64,000 nucleotides of DNA. It comes from an uncultured Verrucomicrobiota bacterium (GTDB taxonomy: Bacteria; Verrucomicrobiota; Kiritimatiellia; CAIVKH01). A model generated the notes under the pieces. That model searched no databases, was not told where the DNA came from, and saw only the letters and a list, made by a program, of their open reading frames with translations. A program made the translations under genes and the position numbers. Shown here piece after piece: positions 9,901 through 19,473 of the stretch; the first letter of the stretch is position 1, and each line of letters opens with the position of its first letter. The stretch spans positions 70,401 to 134,400 of the forward strand of contig CALKUH010000067.1 of NCBI GenBank assembly GCA_937996795.1. Reading direction: 5' to 3'.

Positions 9901-12900
9901 TCACATGATGGCCGTCTATACGGGCACCAACACGCTGCTCTACATCAACGGCGAACTGGCCACCGTATCGTCCGCTGTCAGCCTGCAACCCGTGCGCTCG
10001 AACGGCGTCGCCGCTACTCTGGGGGATGCGGGTGGCGACATGTGGTGGACCTTGTACGGGCACCTCGACGAAATGCGGGTGCATCGCGCGGTCCTGAGCC
10101 TGGCGGAAATCCGCGGACTGTACCTTGGAGGATTGGACGCCGGCGCGAAGCGCAGCGTGACCAATGCCACCACCGGTGCCTACGCCATCGCCAACGTGCC
10201 GAATGGAACGAACTACTGGGTTTGGGCGTGGCGCGACGCCAACGGAAACGGTGTGCGCGACTATTTTGAGCCCGTCGGCTTCCACCCCGGCAACAGCCTG
10301 AGCGTCACCGATGACGTGAGCGGAGTCGACATCCAGCTCACCGACCCCGACGCGGACGGCGACGGGCATTCAGACTGGACGGAGCTGCAAAAAGGGACGG
10401 ATCCCGCGAATCCATCCTCCTATCCAACCCTGATCGCCGGCGGCACCAGCTATTCCGGTTCGCAGACCGGGTTGGTCTACATTTCACTCGCGCAGTACGC
10501 CTCCGTCACCAGCCAGCCGGTGCTGCATCTGCGATTCGATGGCACGAATACGACCTACGACAACAGTGCGTGGCAGAACTCGATCGGCGTGAGCGGTCCC
10601 ACATGGACCAATGCCGGCAAATTTGGCGGCGCCTATTCGTTCAACAACAATTACATCACCCTCGGCCAGTTGCATCAGTCCGTCGGGATCACCGGCTTGA
10701 GCTGGGGCGCATGGATATCGGCAAAATCCGGAATTTCGCTGGGCGGCATCCTGAGCAAGACCACGTATGGCGATGATTCGTATTACATGATCCTGGCCAA
10801 CAACGGGTCCAGCGTGGAGACCCGGATCAAACCGGCGGACAACGGCGCGGTGCGGGATGCCATCAAGACCGCGATCATCACGAACAATACCTGGCAGCAT
10901 CTTTTCGCCACCTACAACGGCACCCAGACGCGCCTCTATTTGAACGGATCGCTGGTCGCCACAAGCGCAGTCTTCGCCGCGCAGCCGATCAGATCGAACA
11001 ACGTCACCGCCGTGCTCGGCGCCCTCTCCTCCTCGGCGGGATGGTGGTACAAGGGCTTGATGGACGAGGTGCAGATGTACCGGACCGTGCTCTCCACCAA
11101 CGAGCTGGCCGGGCTCTACCGGCATGGCGTGGCTACGGAATACCGGCAGGGCGTGACCCAAACGGTCCTCGGCGCCTACTCATTCACCAACGCGCCGCCC
11201 CTGACGAACTACTGGCTGATGGCCTGGCGGGACGCCAACGGGAACGGCGTGCGCGACTATTTCGAGCCCGCCGGCTTCCACTCCGGCAACGGGTTCAGCC
11301 TGACCGGGGATGTGTCGGACGTAAACATCGTGCTCACCGACCCCGACTCGGATGGGGACGGCGCCTCGGACTGGCTCGAGCTACAGGTTGGCACCAGTCT
11401 CACGGACCCGACCTCCTATCCGTGCAACATCTCGGGCCGGCTGAGCTACACGGGCGGCCAGACGGGCCTCTTCCGCGTGATTGCCGTCGCCACCCAGACC
11501 TTCGTGACGACCCTCTCCACCACCGGCGATGTCTATGTGATCTCAAACGTGCCCAACAAACGCGCCTACACCGTCACCGCCCATCGCGATTCGGACGGAG
11601 ATCAGACCAACGACGCCCCCGAAGCCTACGGCGCCTACACGAACAACCCCTTCGTCCTGTCGAACACGGTGACCAACATCAACATAAACCTTGTGGACCC
11701 CGACACCGACCTCGACGGCATGCCGGATTGGTGGGAAATCCTGCATGGGTTCAACCCGAATTCGCTGGCGAGCAACAGCTTGGTGGCGTGGTGGCGGTTT
11801 GAGGAGGCGGCGGGCTTGGTTGCGAGTAATGCGGTGAATACGAATTACCACGGCTCGCTGTTGAATATGGCGGCCACAAACCGTATGTCGGGCCGGGTCG
11901 GGCAGGCGATGTGGTTCGACGGCGAAAACGATTACATTGCGATTACAAACACGCTGTCGCTTGCGGTAACCAATGCGATCACCGTGGATGCCTGGGCGTG
12001 GGCCGATTCACTAGATGAAGCCAGTTTGTGGCGGGCATTACTGACTGAAGTGTACGCCGGGGATGGGACGGTCGATTTCTCCCTCTCTGTTCACGGAGCA
12101 AATCAGAGAGCGACTGCTGGGTTTCATGACTACACATGGCGCATGCAGTCGAATACGGCATCATTTGTGACGGGTGTGTGGACAAGACTTACAGGTATCT
12201 TTGACGGAACCAACGTTTTCCTGTTTGAGAACGGAATATTGCGAGCCAATGGTGCCGCAGGAACGAACACACTCCCGAACGGCGTCAATGGATGGCGAAT
12301 TGGGCGACGGCACGACAATGGAAATGCATCGGACATGTGGCATGGCTTGATTGATGAGGTTCGCATCTATTCCTCCGCACTTTCGATCAATGCCGTTGCG
12401 ACGATGTACGACGCACTGGCGGATTCAGATGGGGATGGAATCACCAATGTTCAAGAGTACGAGCTCGGATTCGATCCTCATGCAACAAACAACCTGCCAC
12501 CACAGGTCACGCTTGTTTCACCTGCCAACCTCTATCGCGGCGGAATTGGCGCTTATGTCGGACTTGAGGCGGTGGCAAGCGATGCGAACGGGAGCATCAC
12601 GTCGGTTGTATTCTATGTTGATGGCCAAATCGCGGCTACTGACGCGGTGTCGCCGTATCAAGCCGCCTGGCATGCGAACAAACACGGCTGGCTGGATGTT
12701 CATGCAATAGCTTCTGATAATCAGGGTTGGTCGACGACATCCAACGTTCATCGTGTGGAAATTCGTCGACAATTGGAAATCGTGATTGAAAGTCCACAAA
12801 GCAATGCGCTGATACGGGTGGGGGACACACTGCCAATTGCTTGTCGAGTTGACACATTCGAGGCCATTGAGGTGATGCTTGGGGTGCGAATAAACAACAG

Positions 12901-14353
12901 CAATCTAGTCGCGGTTACTGGGTTGGTTGTCGAGGCGTCATTTGCGCCGATAGTCGTTGGCGTGCATACCATGCTGGTGAGTGCTGTGGACGGCGCCGGG
13001 CTCACGACAACGGCTGCCACCATCTTCACTGTAATTTCGTCGAATCCAACCTACTCTGTCGTGAACATTACACCATCCTGGGCTTATCCAAGAGATCATA
13101 ACAATCGCGGAGAGGTGTTGCTTGATTACTCGGTGACAAACTTCTATGTCTGGTCTAATGGAGTGTATCAAACCCTGGTTCCGACGACGTCGCATTCGTA
13201 TATCAGCGGACGGCTAAAATTGGCAAAGTTTAATGACAAGGGCGAGTATGTCGCGACCGGAGTCACTACAGGAGGCAAGGACCGAGCCTTCATCTGGCGT
13301 GGCGGAGGAGCGGCCGAAGATATCGGTGCATTCTCGACCAACGAAACAATCGGGTACGACATTAACAATCGGGGAGATGTCGCCGCGCTGATAGAATTCT
13401 CCTCAACAAACATGCATGCCGCGCGATGGCGTTCAGGGCATTGGGTTGATGTTACTCTACAACACTTGGGACCGTCTCATCTGGCCGCTGTTCCGCTGGT
13501 GGGTGCGCACGGGGAACTCGTTTCGGAATATACATCAACTGGTAGTCCTTCTAGAAAGTCCGTCATAATGGCTCGAATGCATGATTCGTCCAGTTTGTAC
13601 GAATCGAACAGGCACAATCACGTTCGCGCCGCAAATGCGTATGGTGCGATATGCGGCGTGATGATTGGTACCAATGCGGGGTCGCCTTTGCTCGGGTCGT
13701 GGAGAATCGATTCGTTTGGTAGCGTTCGCAAACTGCTGAATGTGCCCCCTGCGGCGCTTGGTTCAGCACATTCGATCAATGATGCCGGCTGGATTGCTGG
13801 ATATTACAATGCGTCGGAAGAAATACCGGTTATCTGGATTGGAACGAATTATATGCCGATAAGCGGGTTGGTCACTGGATATGCAGGTGCTGCCATTGCG
13901 AGGGCGATATCAATTAACAATCATTTTGATATTGTCGCACAGCGTAGTTCTGCCGTTCCGTATGTCTACTTGCGAATGGATTCGGGTTATAGAAACTACC
14001 TAACGAATGATTGGGATGGTGATGGTCTGGAAACCTGGCGGGAGCATGGGTTGGGTACAAACCCGCATAAACGCGATACAAACGGAGATGGTTGCGATGA
14101 CGGAAAGGCAATTCGCTACGGTGTATCTCCAGTCGATGAAGATGCAGACGGAGACGGCTTGCTAAATCATGAAGAACTTGCCTTGGGGACCAACCCGCAT
14201 GTGGCTGATACGGATGGAGATGGTGTCGATGACGGAGAAGATGCGTATCCTTTGGACGCTACACGCGTCGAATACCCATCGCCCAATCCGGCCGACATTA
14301 ATGCACCAAGTGTTGATATTCATGAGCCTGTCGATGCTGTGTTGATTGAATAG
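6923..14353 (+). CDS. giant modular secreted protein with LamG, TSP3, Ig-like and HAF repeats
   Basis: 2476 residues from a GTG start preceded by AGAGGAG. A basic N-terminus and hydrophobic run (residues 1-33) form a signal peptide. In order: an uncharacterised N-terminal region; a right-handed beta-helix-like stretch (about 450-760) with a TNELTGVVIKYAQTGVEI pattern; TSP3-type calcium repeats DTDGDG (752-831); LamG/concanavalin-like domains at about 863-1070, 1196-1403 and 1620-1833; an Ig-like domain (1860-1950); HAF-type repeats (2053-2356, AFIWRGGG...INNRGDV); and further TSP3 repeats (2360-2451). The composition suggests a calcium-stiffened surface or adhesion protein. It probably forms an operon with the RHS gene 14 bases downstream. 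An alternative GTG at 6956 lacks the basic region. Confidence 0.85.
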   Translation: MRRKCRQGGRRVSATQAGIFAVAVSLAALSSAQMAPSTLSAPLDVESLRHQAAERGITLEAYAAQFGSPVVESLSDTNSAVYIEQMRLTSVAESDVHAANMELVIEPEPVADRTGTNALEYLAQRQEAARLASLNANEQARSEQPSAAPRVETLTSAILAVGSAQEPGALILHPRFETGGYIEFTDATTPVRFAPDLNQAVVVETTRRVSRAPSRSAAAGLAYHEGRTGRRIVIAQPRASRVQATQDGVFYTNAFDAIDADVVYRVHPWGVEQFVYLYGGLPDPAELGLDPDDVTLCVLTELMGIALDDMGVSREGGRQPDELSTEPIKVFRQDLEGWYEAHDFMRSYAYAGKGGLGLGGSHLDAPQRRSLGQRLIREGGRVFLSEELSLATILEENPGLLAEKKFAGDRTQSLPAPRPASSGQPAIAEPARPSEGMDMAAYRPRDGPHFVMDYIEYTGSNTTDLIFRNGQTYFISAPLILSGSKLTIEPGAVIKLATNASIQLINGARVESRSHLLNPAIFTSASDTNHGEVIYSGQNPLTNRYLRALILDSGTNELTGVVIKYAQTGVEINAPGTQTIKHVQFLFCQRGVTLDGAGTVGIVANALIRDGSEGVQAGSREARITQHTFMNLTNWAVSTAGSITNLELRRNIFYAITNAFASNVALSVGTVSHNAAYDVPAGWMGTSVATLATNTFEVGPYGSNYLLQTSPAVNAGGGWGALYGLYHYTTATNGAKELSTTIDLGFHYATTNDADGDGLADFIEDSSGNGSYNVSEDYSNLNASDTDGDGLNDAQEHALGTNPRVADTDGDGADDGVEVAQGTDPLNAASFPATVSGTVTYSGSQTGQIHIIAQSYGVVTSPAAFHMDFNNATNTLRDNSAWQTPATSLGATWQSTGGLASSGGYYFDGNGPISLGDFPQVEGAYNLTFGGWVRPEPGIWLGGLMGKTYYGDESIMLLIPEETNAEVYVMQQSQTSWTVARTNGVITNHYAWHHMMAVYTGTNTLLYINGELATVSSAVSLQPVRSNGVAATLGDAGGDMWWTLYGHLDEMRVHRAVLSLAEIRGLYLGGLDAGAKRSVTNATTGAYAIANVPNGTNYWVWAWRDANGNGVRDYFEPVGFHPGNSLSVTDDVSGVDIQLTDPDADGDGHSDWTELQKGTDPANPSSYPTLIAGGTSYSGSQTGLVYISLAQYASVTSQPVLHLRFDGTNTTYDNSAWQNSIGVSGPTWTNAGKFGGAYSFNNNYITLGQLHQSVGITGLSWGAWISAKSGISLGGILSKTTYGDDSYYMILANNGSSVETRIKPADNGAVRDAIKTAIITNNTWQHLFATYNGTQTRLYLNGSLVATSAVFAAQPIRSNNVTAVLGALSSSAGWWYKGLMDEVQMYRTVLSTNELAGLYRHGVATEYRQGVTQTVLGAYSFTNAPPLTNYWLMAWRDANGNGVRDYFEPAGFHSGNGFSLTGDVSDVNIVLTDPDSDGDGASDWLELQVGTSLTDPTSYPCNISGRLSYTGGQTGLFRVIAVATQTFVTTLSTTGDVYVISNVPNKRAYTVTAHRDSDGDQTNDAPEAYGAYTNNPFVLSNTVTNININLVDPDTDLDGMPDWWEILHGFNPNSLASNSLVAWWRFEEAAGLVASNAVNTNYHGSLLNMAATNRMSGRVGQAMWFDGENDYIAITNTLSLAVTNAITVDAWAWADSLDEASLWRALLTEVYAGDGTVDFSLSVHGANQRATAGFHDYTWRMQSNTASFVTGVWTRLTGIFDGTNVFLFENGILRANGAAGTNTLPNGVNGWRIGRRHDNGNASDMWHGLIDEVRIYSSALSINAVATMYDALADSDGDGITNVQEYELGFDPHATNNLPPQVTLVSPANLYRGGIGAYVGLEAVASDANGSITSVVFYVDGQIAATDAVSPYQAAWHANKHGWLDVHAIASDNQGWSTTSNVHRVEIRRQLEIVIESPQSNALIRVGDTLPIACRVDTFEAIEVMLGVRINNSNLVAVTGLVVEASFAPIVVGVHTMLVSAVDGAGLTTTAATIFTVISSNPTYSVVNITPSWAYPRDHNNRGEVLLDYSVTNFYVWSNGVYQTLVPTTSHSYISGRLKLAKFNDKGEYVATGVTTGGKDRAFIWRGGGAAEDIGAFSTNETIGYDINNRGDVAALIEFSSTNMHAARWRSGHWVDVTLQHLGPSHLAAVPLVGAHGELVSEYTSTGSPSRKSVIMARMHDSSSLYESNRHNHVRAANAYGAICGVMIGTNAGSPLLGSWRIDSFGSVRKLLNVPPAALGSAHSINDAGWIAGYYNASEEIPVIWIGTNYMPISGLVTGYAGAAIARAISINNHFDIVAQRSSAVPYVYLRMDSGYRNYLTNDWDGDGLETWREHGLGTNPHKRDTNGDGCDDGKAIRYGVSPVDEDADGDGLLNHEELALGTNPHVADTDGDGVDDGEDAYPLDATRVEYPSPNPADINAPSVDIHEPVDAVLIE
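9420..11400 (+). repeat. 996-bp in-frame tandem duplication (two 332-residue modules)
   Basis: Two consecutive modules share the order SGSQTG, LamG domain, AWRDANGNGVRDYFEP, GFH-GN, DVS, LTDPD-DGDG. The conserved codon for the Asp of RDANGNG lies at 10235 and 11231, exactly 996 bases (332 codons) apart. A third, shorter copy (SYTGGQTG at about 11440) lacks the internal LamG. This points to unequal recombination within the gene. Confidence 0.75.
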
Positions 14354-14367
14354 GAGGCATTATTCCC

Positions 14368-17300
14368 GTGATAGCATCCACTCCGGTAATTTCGTGCGTG
14401 ATCTTGCGAGCCGCGGCCGTTCTCATGCCTGCATGGCTTTTAATCTTCGGCACAAATTCATTTGCGGAAGAAGTAGGAGTGATGGCCGCCGACACGATAT
14501 ACGAAGAGGGTATTCTCAATAACGGCGTATTTGGCGAGGCTCTCACTCCGACTCGCGCAGGCAAAGCTTCGACAGATGAAGACAAAATACTGAAAGTCAT
14601 TATGGATAAATATCAGGGTAGCGGGAAGCTGATGGATACGGGGGGGCTGGAGGAGTACATTCAGCTTCATCCTCACTCGCGCTGGAATCCTTCCCTCTTG
14701 CTGTCTTTAGGTCGGGTTTATTACCTCAATGGCTACTTCGTGCGAGCGATAAACGCCTGGAGCAATTCGTGGTCAGCCGTTCGGCACACCGAGGATATTC
14801 CGTCGCGCGAACTGGGGGACCGGGCAGTCGCGGAGCTGTTGCATCTTCTGGCGAAAATTGGTCGATACGATGAGATGGAGGCTATCATCGCGCAGATTGG
14901 TGATCACCAGCCGGCCGGCTCGGCGGGGGTAAAATATGACGCTGCCCTGCGAGGACTTAATCAAATGAAGACAAGGCCTGATCTTGCCTTCAAGTGTGGT
15001 CCGTATGCTTTGGGTGAGATCTACTCGTGCATCACATCGAATCGCCTTATGCCATCCGCCGTGGCGGACGTCTCCAGTTCAACGCAGGGAACTTCACTTT
15101 CAGAAGTTGCTGGTCTCGCCAGCCTGATTGGGTTGGATATGGTTCCGGCGGTACGATTGGGTGAAGATGCGGAGATCATTGTTCCCTCGGTGATGCATTG
15201 GCGAGTCGGCCATTTTGCCGCCCTGGTTCGGCGCTCTGGAGAGCACTATTTGGTTCGGGATCCTACATTTGGGGATGAGTTCTGGATAACGAAGGAGGCG
15301 ATTGATTCCGAAGCTTCGGGGAGCTACTTGGTGCCTCGGGACAAGCTGACTGATGGATGGATGCTGATGGAGGACGAACGCGCGGCAACTGTATGGGGGA
15401 GAGGAGCCGCGTCTTCGGAAGACACGGATGCAATCAAGCCCTACGATGAAAAATGCCTCAACCCGGAGGACTGTTTCGTCATTCGCGGCGTTCCGTTTTA
15501 TAATGTGCACGCCATGCTCGTAAGCCTAAACATCGGCTTTCGACCCTTCTCGTATGACGCAAATTTCGGCCCCAATATCGGCTTTAATTTGACCTACAAC
15601 CAGCGGGATATCAATCAGCCGTCTTCTTTTAACTACGGAAATGTTGGCCCTCTGTGGACGCATGACTGGCTGTCTTACGTGGAAGAGGCAAACCCATCGG
15701 CGCCGCTAAGCCAGGTTCGGCTGTACCTGAGGGGAGGCGGTGTGGAGGTGTACAAAAACTTCAACTCCTCAACAGAGTCGTTTGATGTCCATCCGTATAG
15801 CGGCGCACGATTAAGTCTGCTTGGCAGTTCGAACGGAACCAACCACTTTAAGCGAACTCTGCCGGACGGCAGCCGAGAATTTTATACATTGTCCGGCGGC
15901 GGGCTCGTCAATAGGCGGGCATTTCTAACTCATGTATACGAGACTTCACACCATGATGGATATATTCAGTTTCAGTATGACGCACTGTTGAGGGTAACAA
16001 ATGTTGTGGATGCAGGAGATAGGCGACATTCGGTATTATATCATTCGACAAATATATATCTTATAAAGCGGGTGACAGATCCGCAGGGAAATTATGTCGA
16101 ACTGCAATACGATTCCTTCAAGAGAATTTCTTCGATCCGTGACGTCTTTGGGCAGACGAATATTTTTATGTACGCAACAAACGGTTTTGTCCGGTCGATG
16201 GTGACTCCATATGGAGAAACGAAGTATGAACACGGGGCAAAGGCTGTCGGCAATGATCGGTGGCTTGAGGTGGAGACGCCCCTGGGAGAGCGCGAGCGAT
16301 TTGAGCATAATCATGATTATACGTATTACTGGGATTCATACGCATACTCCCAAGCGGGGGGCGCGTCTCTGGCGTACTCAAACGCCGTGTTCTGGCACTG
16401 GTTGCGCAAGGGGGATAACCCCAGCATGCTTTCGGGAACGCTGAGGACACGCGGGCGACCATCGGAGCCGACCCGGTATTATCGTTATGTCGGTCAGGAC
16501 ACCAACTTTACGCGGGAGGGAAACACATCGTTTCCTTCCGAAATTCTTCAAATCTTGTCCGGTGGCGTAACGCAACGATTTCGTTACACGTACAACAGCA
16601 TGGGGCGTGTAACGAGCGAGATCGATCCGTTGGGGCGAAATCTCGTGTATGCGTACGCGACAAATCTGGTTGATGTGATCTCAATTCGAAGTACGGGTTC
16701 ATACGACGGATTTTTTATCCAAAATGCTTCGTATTCGAACAACTTGCCGGTGCATGTCATGAGGGCGGTCGGCGGTAGTGTAAAATATGAATACGACGCG
16801 AAATTGCTTCTTGCGTATGTCACGAATGCGAGCGGCTCTTGGGGGAGATTCTATTACAATTCTTCAGGTGCCTTGACTCAGGGGGTCTTGTCTGCTGTTG
16901 GAACAAATCATTATTATCGCGACCAGAACGATCGACTCGAAAAATATGTCGGGGCTGACGGCTATGTCTTCACCAATGAGTATGATGTGTATGGCAGGCT
17001 GGCGAGAATAAAGTATTCGGATGGCACATATCGGCAGTATTCATATACCAAATACGACATGACGGCATTCCGGGATCGTCTTGGTCGTTGGACGCATATT
17101 GCATACGACCCGCTGCGGCGCCCGGTTTCAATCCGCGACTGGTCAGGTCGCGTTACGCGAATGGAATGGTGTGGATGCGGTGGCATGACGGAGCTGACTG
17201 ATCCGGCCGGGAGAAGAACCGAGTGGCGCCGCGACGCGAGCGGGAGAGTAGCGCAAAAGGTGTATCCAGATGGCTCATCAATTCAGTATTTCTATGATGA

Positions 17301-19458
17301 GGTCGGGCTTCTCAATCGGGTCGTCGATCCCCTCGGGCAGTCTATGTGGTTGACATACTACCTCGACGGCCAGGTTGATCGAATCAGTTGGTCGAATGCC
17401 GTAAATCAGACGCCCGCTGTTAAGCACTACTATGATCCAAGATATGGCTGGTTGGACAGGATGGATGATGGGCAGGGCAGTACGCTTTTCTCTCGCTATT
17501 TGCCTACAAACGGAACTCCATCATGGGCGGGTCTTGTGCAGGCTGTTGATGGGCCGCTGTCGAATGACACGATCTCACTTCACTACGATGTTGCTGGCCG
17601 CGTAACGAACAGGACTCTGAATGGCGTCGCCGTCAACGTGAGCTACGATGTGGCGGGAAGGGTTGTCAGCTCGACTTCTTCTCTGGGAACAAATTCGATT
17701 GAATATGCTCCATATTCATTTCGCCCCGTGCGGTCCGAGTACGCGGGCGGTCTTCTCGCGCGATATGAATACGCAGGTTCGGCAAACGATTATCGCTTGA
17801 TTCGTATGTCGTATACCAATAGTGTGGGATCCCATATTCGCAGCTTCGCCTACGAATATGATTCGGAGGGCATGATCACGAGACTAACGAAATTGAGAGG
17901 CGCTTTTCTTCCGGAGGTGATGCGCATTATTTATGACGAATCAGGCCAACTTGCGGCGGCCGTCTCGATTGATGGGGGCGCGGGGAGCGCTCCTGTACAT
18001 ACAGAGTCATTTCACTATGATCTGGCTGGCAATCGCGTTGGCGCCCAACACGGAGCCAGGGTGAACTATACGGTTTTCGACAAGCTGAATCGTGCCGTGC
18101 ATCAATCGCCCGGCGGTGTTTTCAGGATTTCGGGTCAAATTGACGAGCCGGGTCGCGTCTGGTTGGATGCTCGCGAAGCTCGTGTTGCGGGCGATGGCAC
18201 TTTCGTGGGAGAGGGGTCTGGCGACGCGCATTCGACCTCGGTTTTTGAAGTTGCGGCAGCCGATTTTTCGGGGAATGTTGCGACCAGCGTGTTCGCGGCG
18301 GCGGTGACGCCGGGTGAGGCGGAAACCTATGCGTACGATGTAAATGGAAACCTGCTTTCAATTACCTCGCGTCAGTCCGTCGTTCGATTCCGATGGGATG
18401 CTGCGGATCGTTTGATTTCCATTACCGAAGGAAGCAGGGAATCAAGATTTTCGTATGACGGAATGGGTCGTCGCGTGCGCCGCGTGGAGGTTGACGGCGC
18501 GGCCACGAACCTTGACGTGAGGTATGTGTGGAGCGGACTCGAATTGGTCGAAGAGCGTTCGGCCACGGGCGCGGTCGTTCGGAAGCGATATTTCCCCGAC
18601 GGTTTTGCCTCGATTAACGGATCGCAAACGGGCCTGCATTACTATGTGCGGGACCATTTGGGTTCCGTGACCGACGTTCTGGACGCGAATGGCTCAGTGC
18701 TCGCCTCTTATGACAATTCTCCGTACGGCGTTCGAACCTTGCTCTCCGGGAACGACATTTCCGAGGTCGGATTTACGGGTCATTTCCACCACGAGCCATC
18801 GGGCCTTGTGATTGCGCCCTATCGCTTTTATGATCCCAAGCGAGGTCGTTGGCTCTCCCGCGATCCCATCGGCATCGCGGGGGGGATCAACCTCTACGCC
18901 TACGTGAACAATAACCCCATCAACTACGTCGACCCCCTGGGGTTGCAGAGCGCGGATACAAGCTTTGTCGATGACGAGTTGGCACGGCGCGCGGCGGTAC
19001 GCCAAGGAGTCGCTGATCTGGGGAGAGGCATTCAAACCGGTTTTGATGCCGTCGCCGGACTGAACCCCGTAGTGGGCGCGGGCGAGGCGCTGAGCGGTAA
19101 GAGTGCTTCGGGCCAAACCCTTAGCGGAACGGATCGGGGCTTAGCCGCGGCTGGTCTCTTTGGCGGCGTATTCAAGGGCTTTCGAGCGGCGAAATGTGCA
19201 AAGAATTTGCTGAATGAGGGCGATGCGCTGCTTGCCGTCGTGAAGGAGGGGAAAGTGATTGCGCAAACGAGAGATATTGCTCTTTCTCATGCGTCGTTCG
19301 TTGAACGATCTTTGGGGCAACTCCCCGAAGGTGCTCATGTGGTAACTGTTGGAAAGTTTGACGGGAAGGTGAGAGTTCTTAATTCTAAAACGTTTCATGG
19401 CAATCAGGCTGCGGCTCCAAAGTCCGTTGCAGACGCCGTGATGAACGTATACGAATAA
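14368..19458 (+). CDS. RHS-repeat protein with C39-like peptidase domain and toxin-like C-terminal tip
   Basis: 1696 residues from a GTG start, with AGGAGG (14352-14357) ten bases upstream. A signal peptide ends near residue 33. Residues about 80-200 are helical, TPR-like. Residues 205-300 look like a C39-type cysteine peptidase: C210 in KCGPYAL, H282 in GHFAALV and D298 in VRDPTFG. YD/RHS repeats run from about 400 to 1420, and the RHS core (YYVRDHLGSV ... GRWLSRDPIG ... DPLGL, 1522-1526) follows. After DPLGL comes a variable tip of 170 residues, with a pretoxin-like NPVVGAGEALSGK segment and a final 85-residue domain holding SHASFVERSLG and FHGNQ. The RHS shell would encapsulate and release the tip; the peptidase may act in export or processing. 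The tip's activity is unrecognised. Confidence 0.85.
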   Translation: MIASTPVISCVILRAAAVLMPAWLLIFGTNSFAEEVGVMAADTIYEEGILNNGVFGEALTPTRAGKASTDEDKILKVIMDKYQGSGKLMDTGGLEEYIQLHPHSRWNPSLLLSLGRVYYLNGYFVRAINAWSNSWSAVRHTEDIPSRELGDRAVAELLHLLAKIGRYDEMEAIIAQIGDHQPAGSAGVKYDAALRGLNQMKTRPDLAFKCGPYALGEIYSCITSNRLMPSAVADVSSSTQGTSLSEVAGLASLIGLDMVPAVRLGEDAEIIVPSVMHWRVGHFAALVRRSGEHYLVRDPTFGDEFWITKEAIDSEASGSYLVPRDKLTDGWMLMEDERAATVWGRGAASSEDTDAIKPYDEKCLNPEDCFVIRGVPFYNVHAMLVSLNIGFRPFSYDANFGPNIGFNLTYNQRDINQPSSFNYGNVGPLWTHDWLSYVEEANPSAPLSQVRLYLRGGGVEVYKNFNSSTESFDVHPYSGARLSLLGSSNGTNHFKRTLPDGSREFYTLSGGGLVNRRAFLTHVYETSHHDGYIQFQYDALLRVTNVVDAGDRRHSVLYHSTNIYLIKRVTDPQGNYVELQYDSFKRISSIRDVFGQTNIFMYATNGFVRSMVTPYGETKYEHGAKAVGNDRWLEVETPLGERERFEHNHDYTYYWDSYAYSQAGGASLAYSNAVFWHWLRKGDNPSMLSGTLRTRGRPSEPTRYYRYVGQDTNFTREGNTSFPSEILQILSGGVTQRFRYTYNSMGRVTSEIDPLGRNLVYAYATNLVDVISIRSTGSYDGFFIQNASYSNNLPVHVMRAVGGSVKYEYDAKLLLAYVTNASGSWGRFYYNSSGALTQGVLSAVGTNHYYRDQNDRLEKYVGADGYVFTNEYDVYGRLARIKYSDGTYRQYSYTKYDMTAFRDRLGRWTHIAYDPLRRPVSIRDWSGRVTRMEWCGCGGMTELTDPAGRRTEWRRDASGRVAQKVYPDGSSIQYFYDEVGLLNRVVDPLGQSMWLTYYLDGQVDRISWSNAVNQTPAVKHYYDPRYGWLDRMDDGQGSTLFSRYLPTNGTPSWAGLVQAVDGPLSNDTISLHYDVAGRVTNRTLNGVAVNVSYDVAGRVVSSTSSLGTNSIEYAPYSFRPVRSEYAGGLLARYEYAGSANDYRLIRMSYTNSVGSHIRSFAYEYDSEGMITRLTKLRGAFLPEVMRIIYDESGQLAAAVSIDGGAGSAPVHTESFHYDLAGNRVGAQHGARVNYTVFDKLNRAVHQSPGGVFRISGQIDEPGRVWLDAREARVAGDGTFVGEGSGDAHSTSVFEVAAADFSGNVATSVFAAAVTPGEAETYAYDVNGNLLSITSRQSVVRFRWDAADRLISITEGSRESRFSYDGMGRRVRRVEVDGAATNLDVRYVWSGLELVEERSATGAVVRKRYFPDGFASINGSQTGLHYYVRDHLGSVTDVLDANGSVLASYDNSPYGVRTLLSGNDISEVGFTGHFHHEPSGLVIAPYRFYDPKRGRWLSRDPIGIAGGINLYAYVNNNPINYVDPLGLQSADTSFVDDELARRAAVRQGVADLGRGIQTGFDAVAGLNPVVGAGEALSGKSASGQTLSGTDRGLAAAGLFGGVFKGFRAAKCAKNLLNEGDALLAVVKEGKVIAQTRDIALSHASFVERSLGQLPEGAHVVTVGKFDGKVRVLNSKTFHGNQAAAPKSVADAVMNVYE

Positions 19459-19473
19459 TTAGGCGATAGACTC

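Noticed and set aside
8183..10369. 728-residue minus-strand frame within the LamG/TSP3 protein
   Set aside because: Low-complexity shadow of Gly/Asp/Thr codons; the plus strand has calcium-repeat and LamG motifs.
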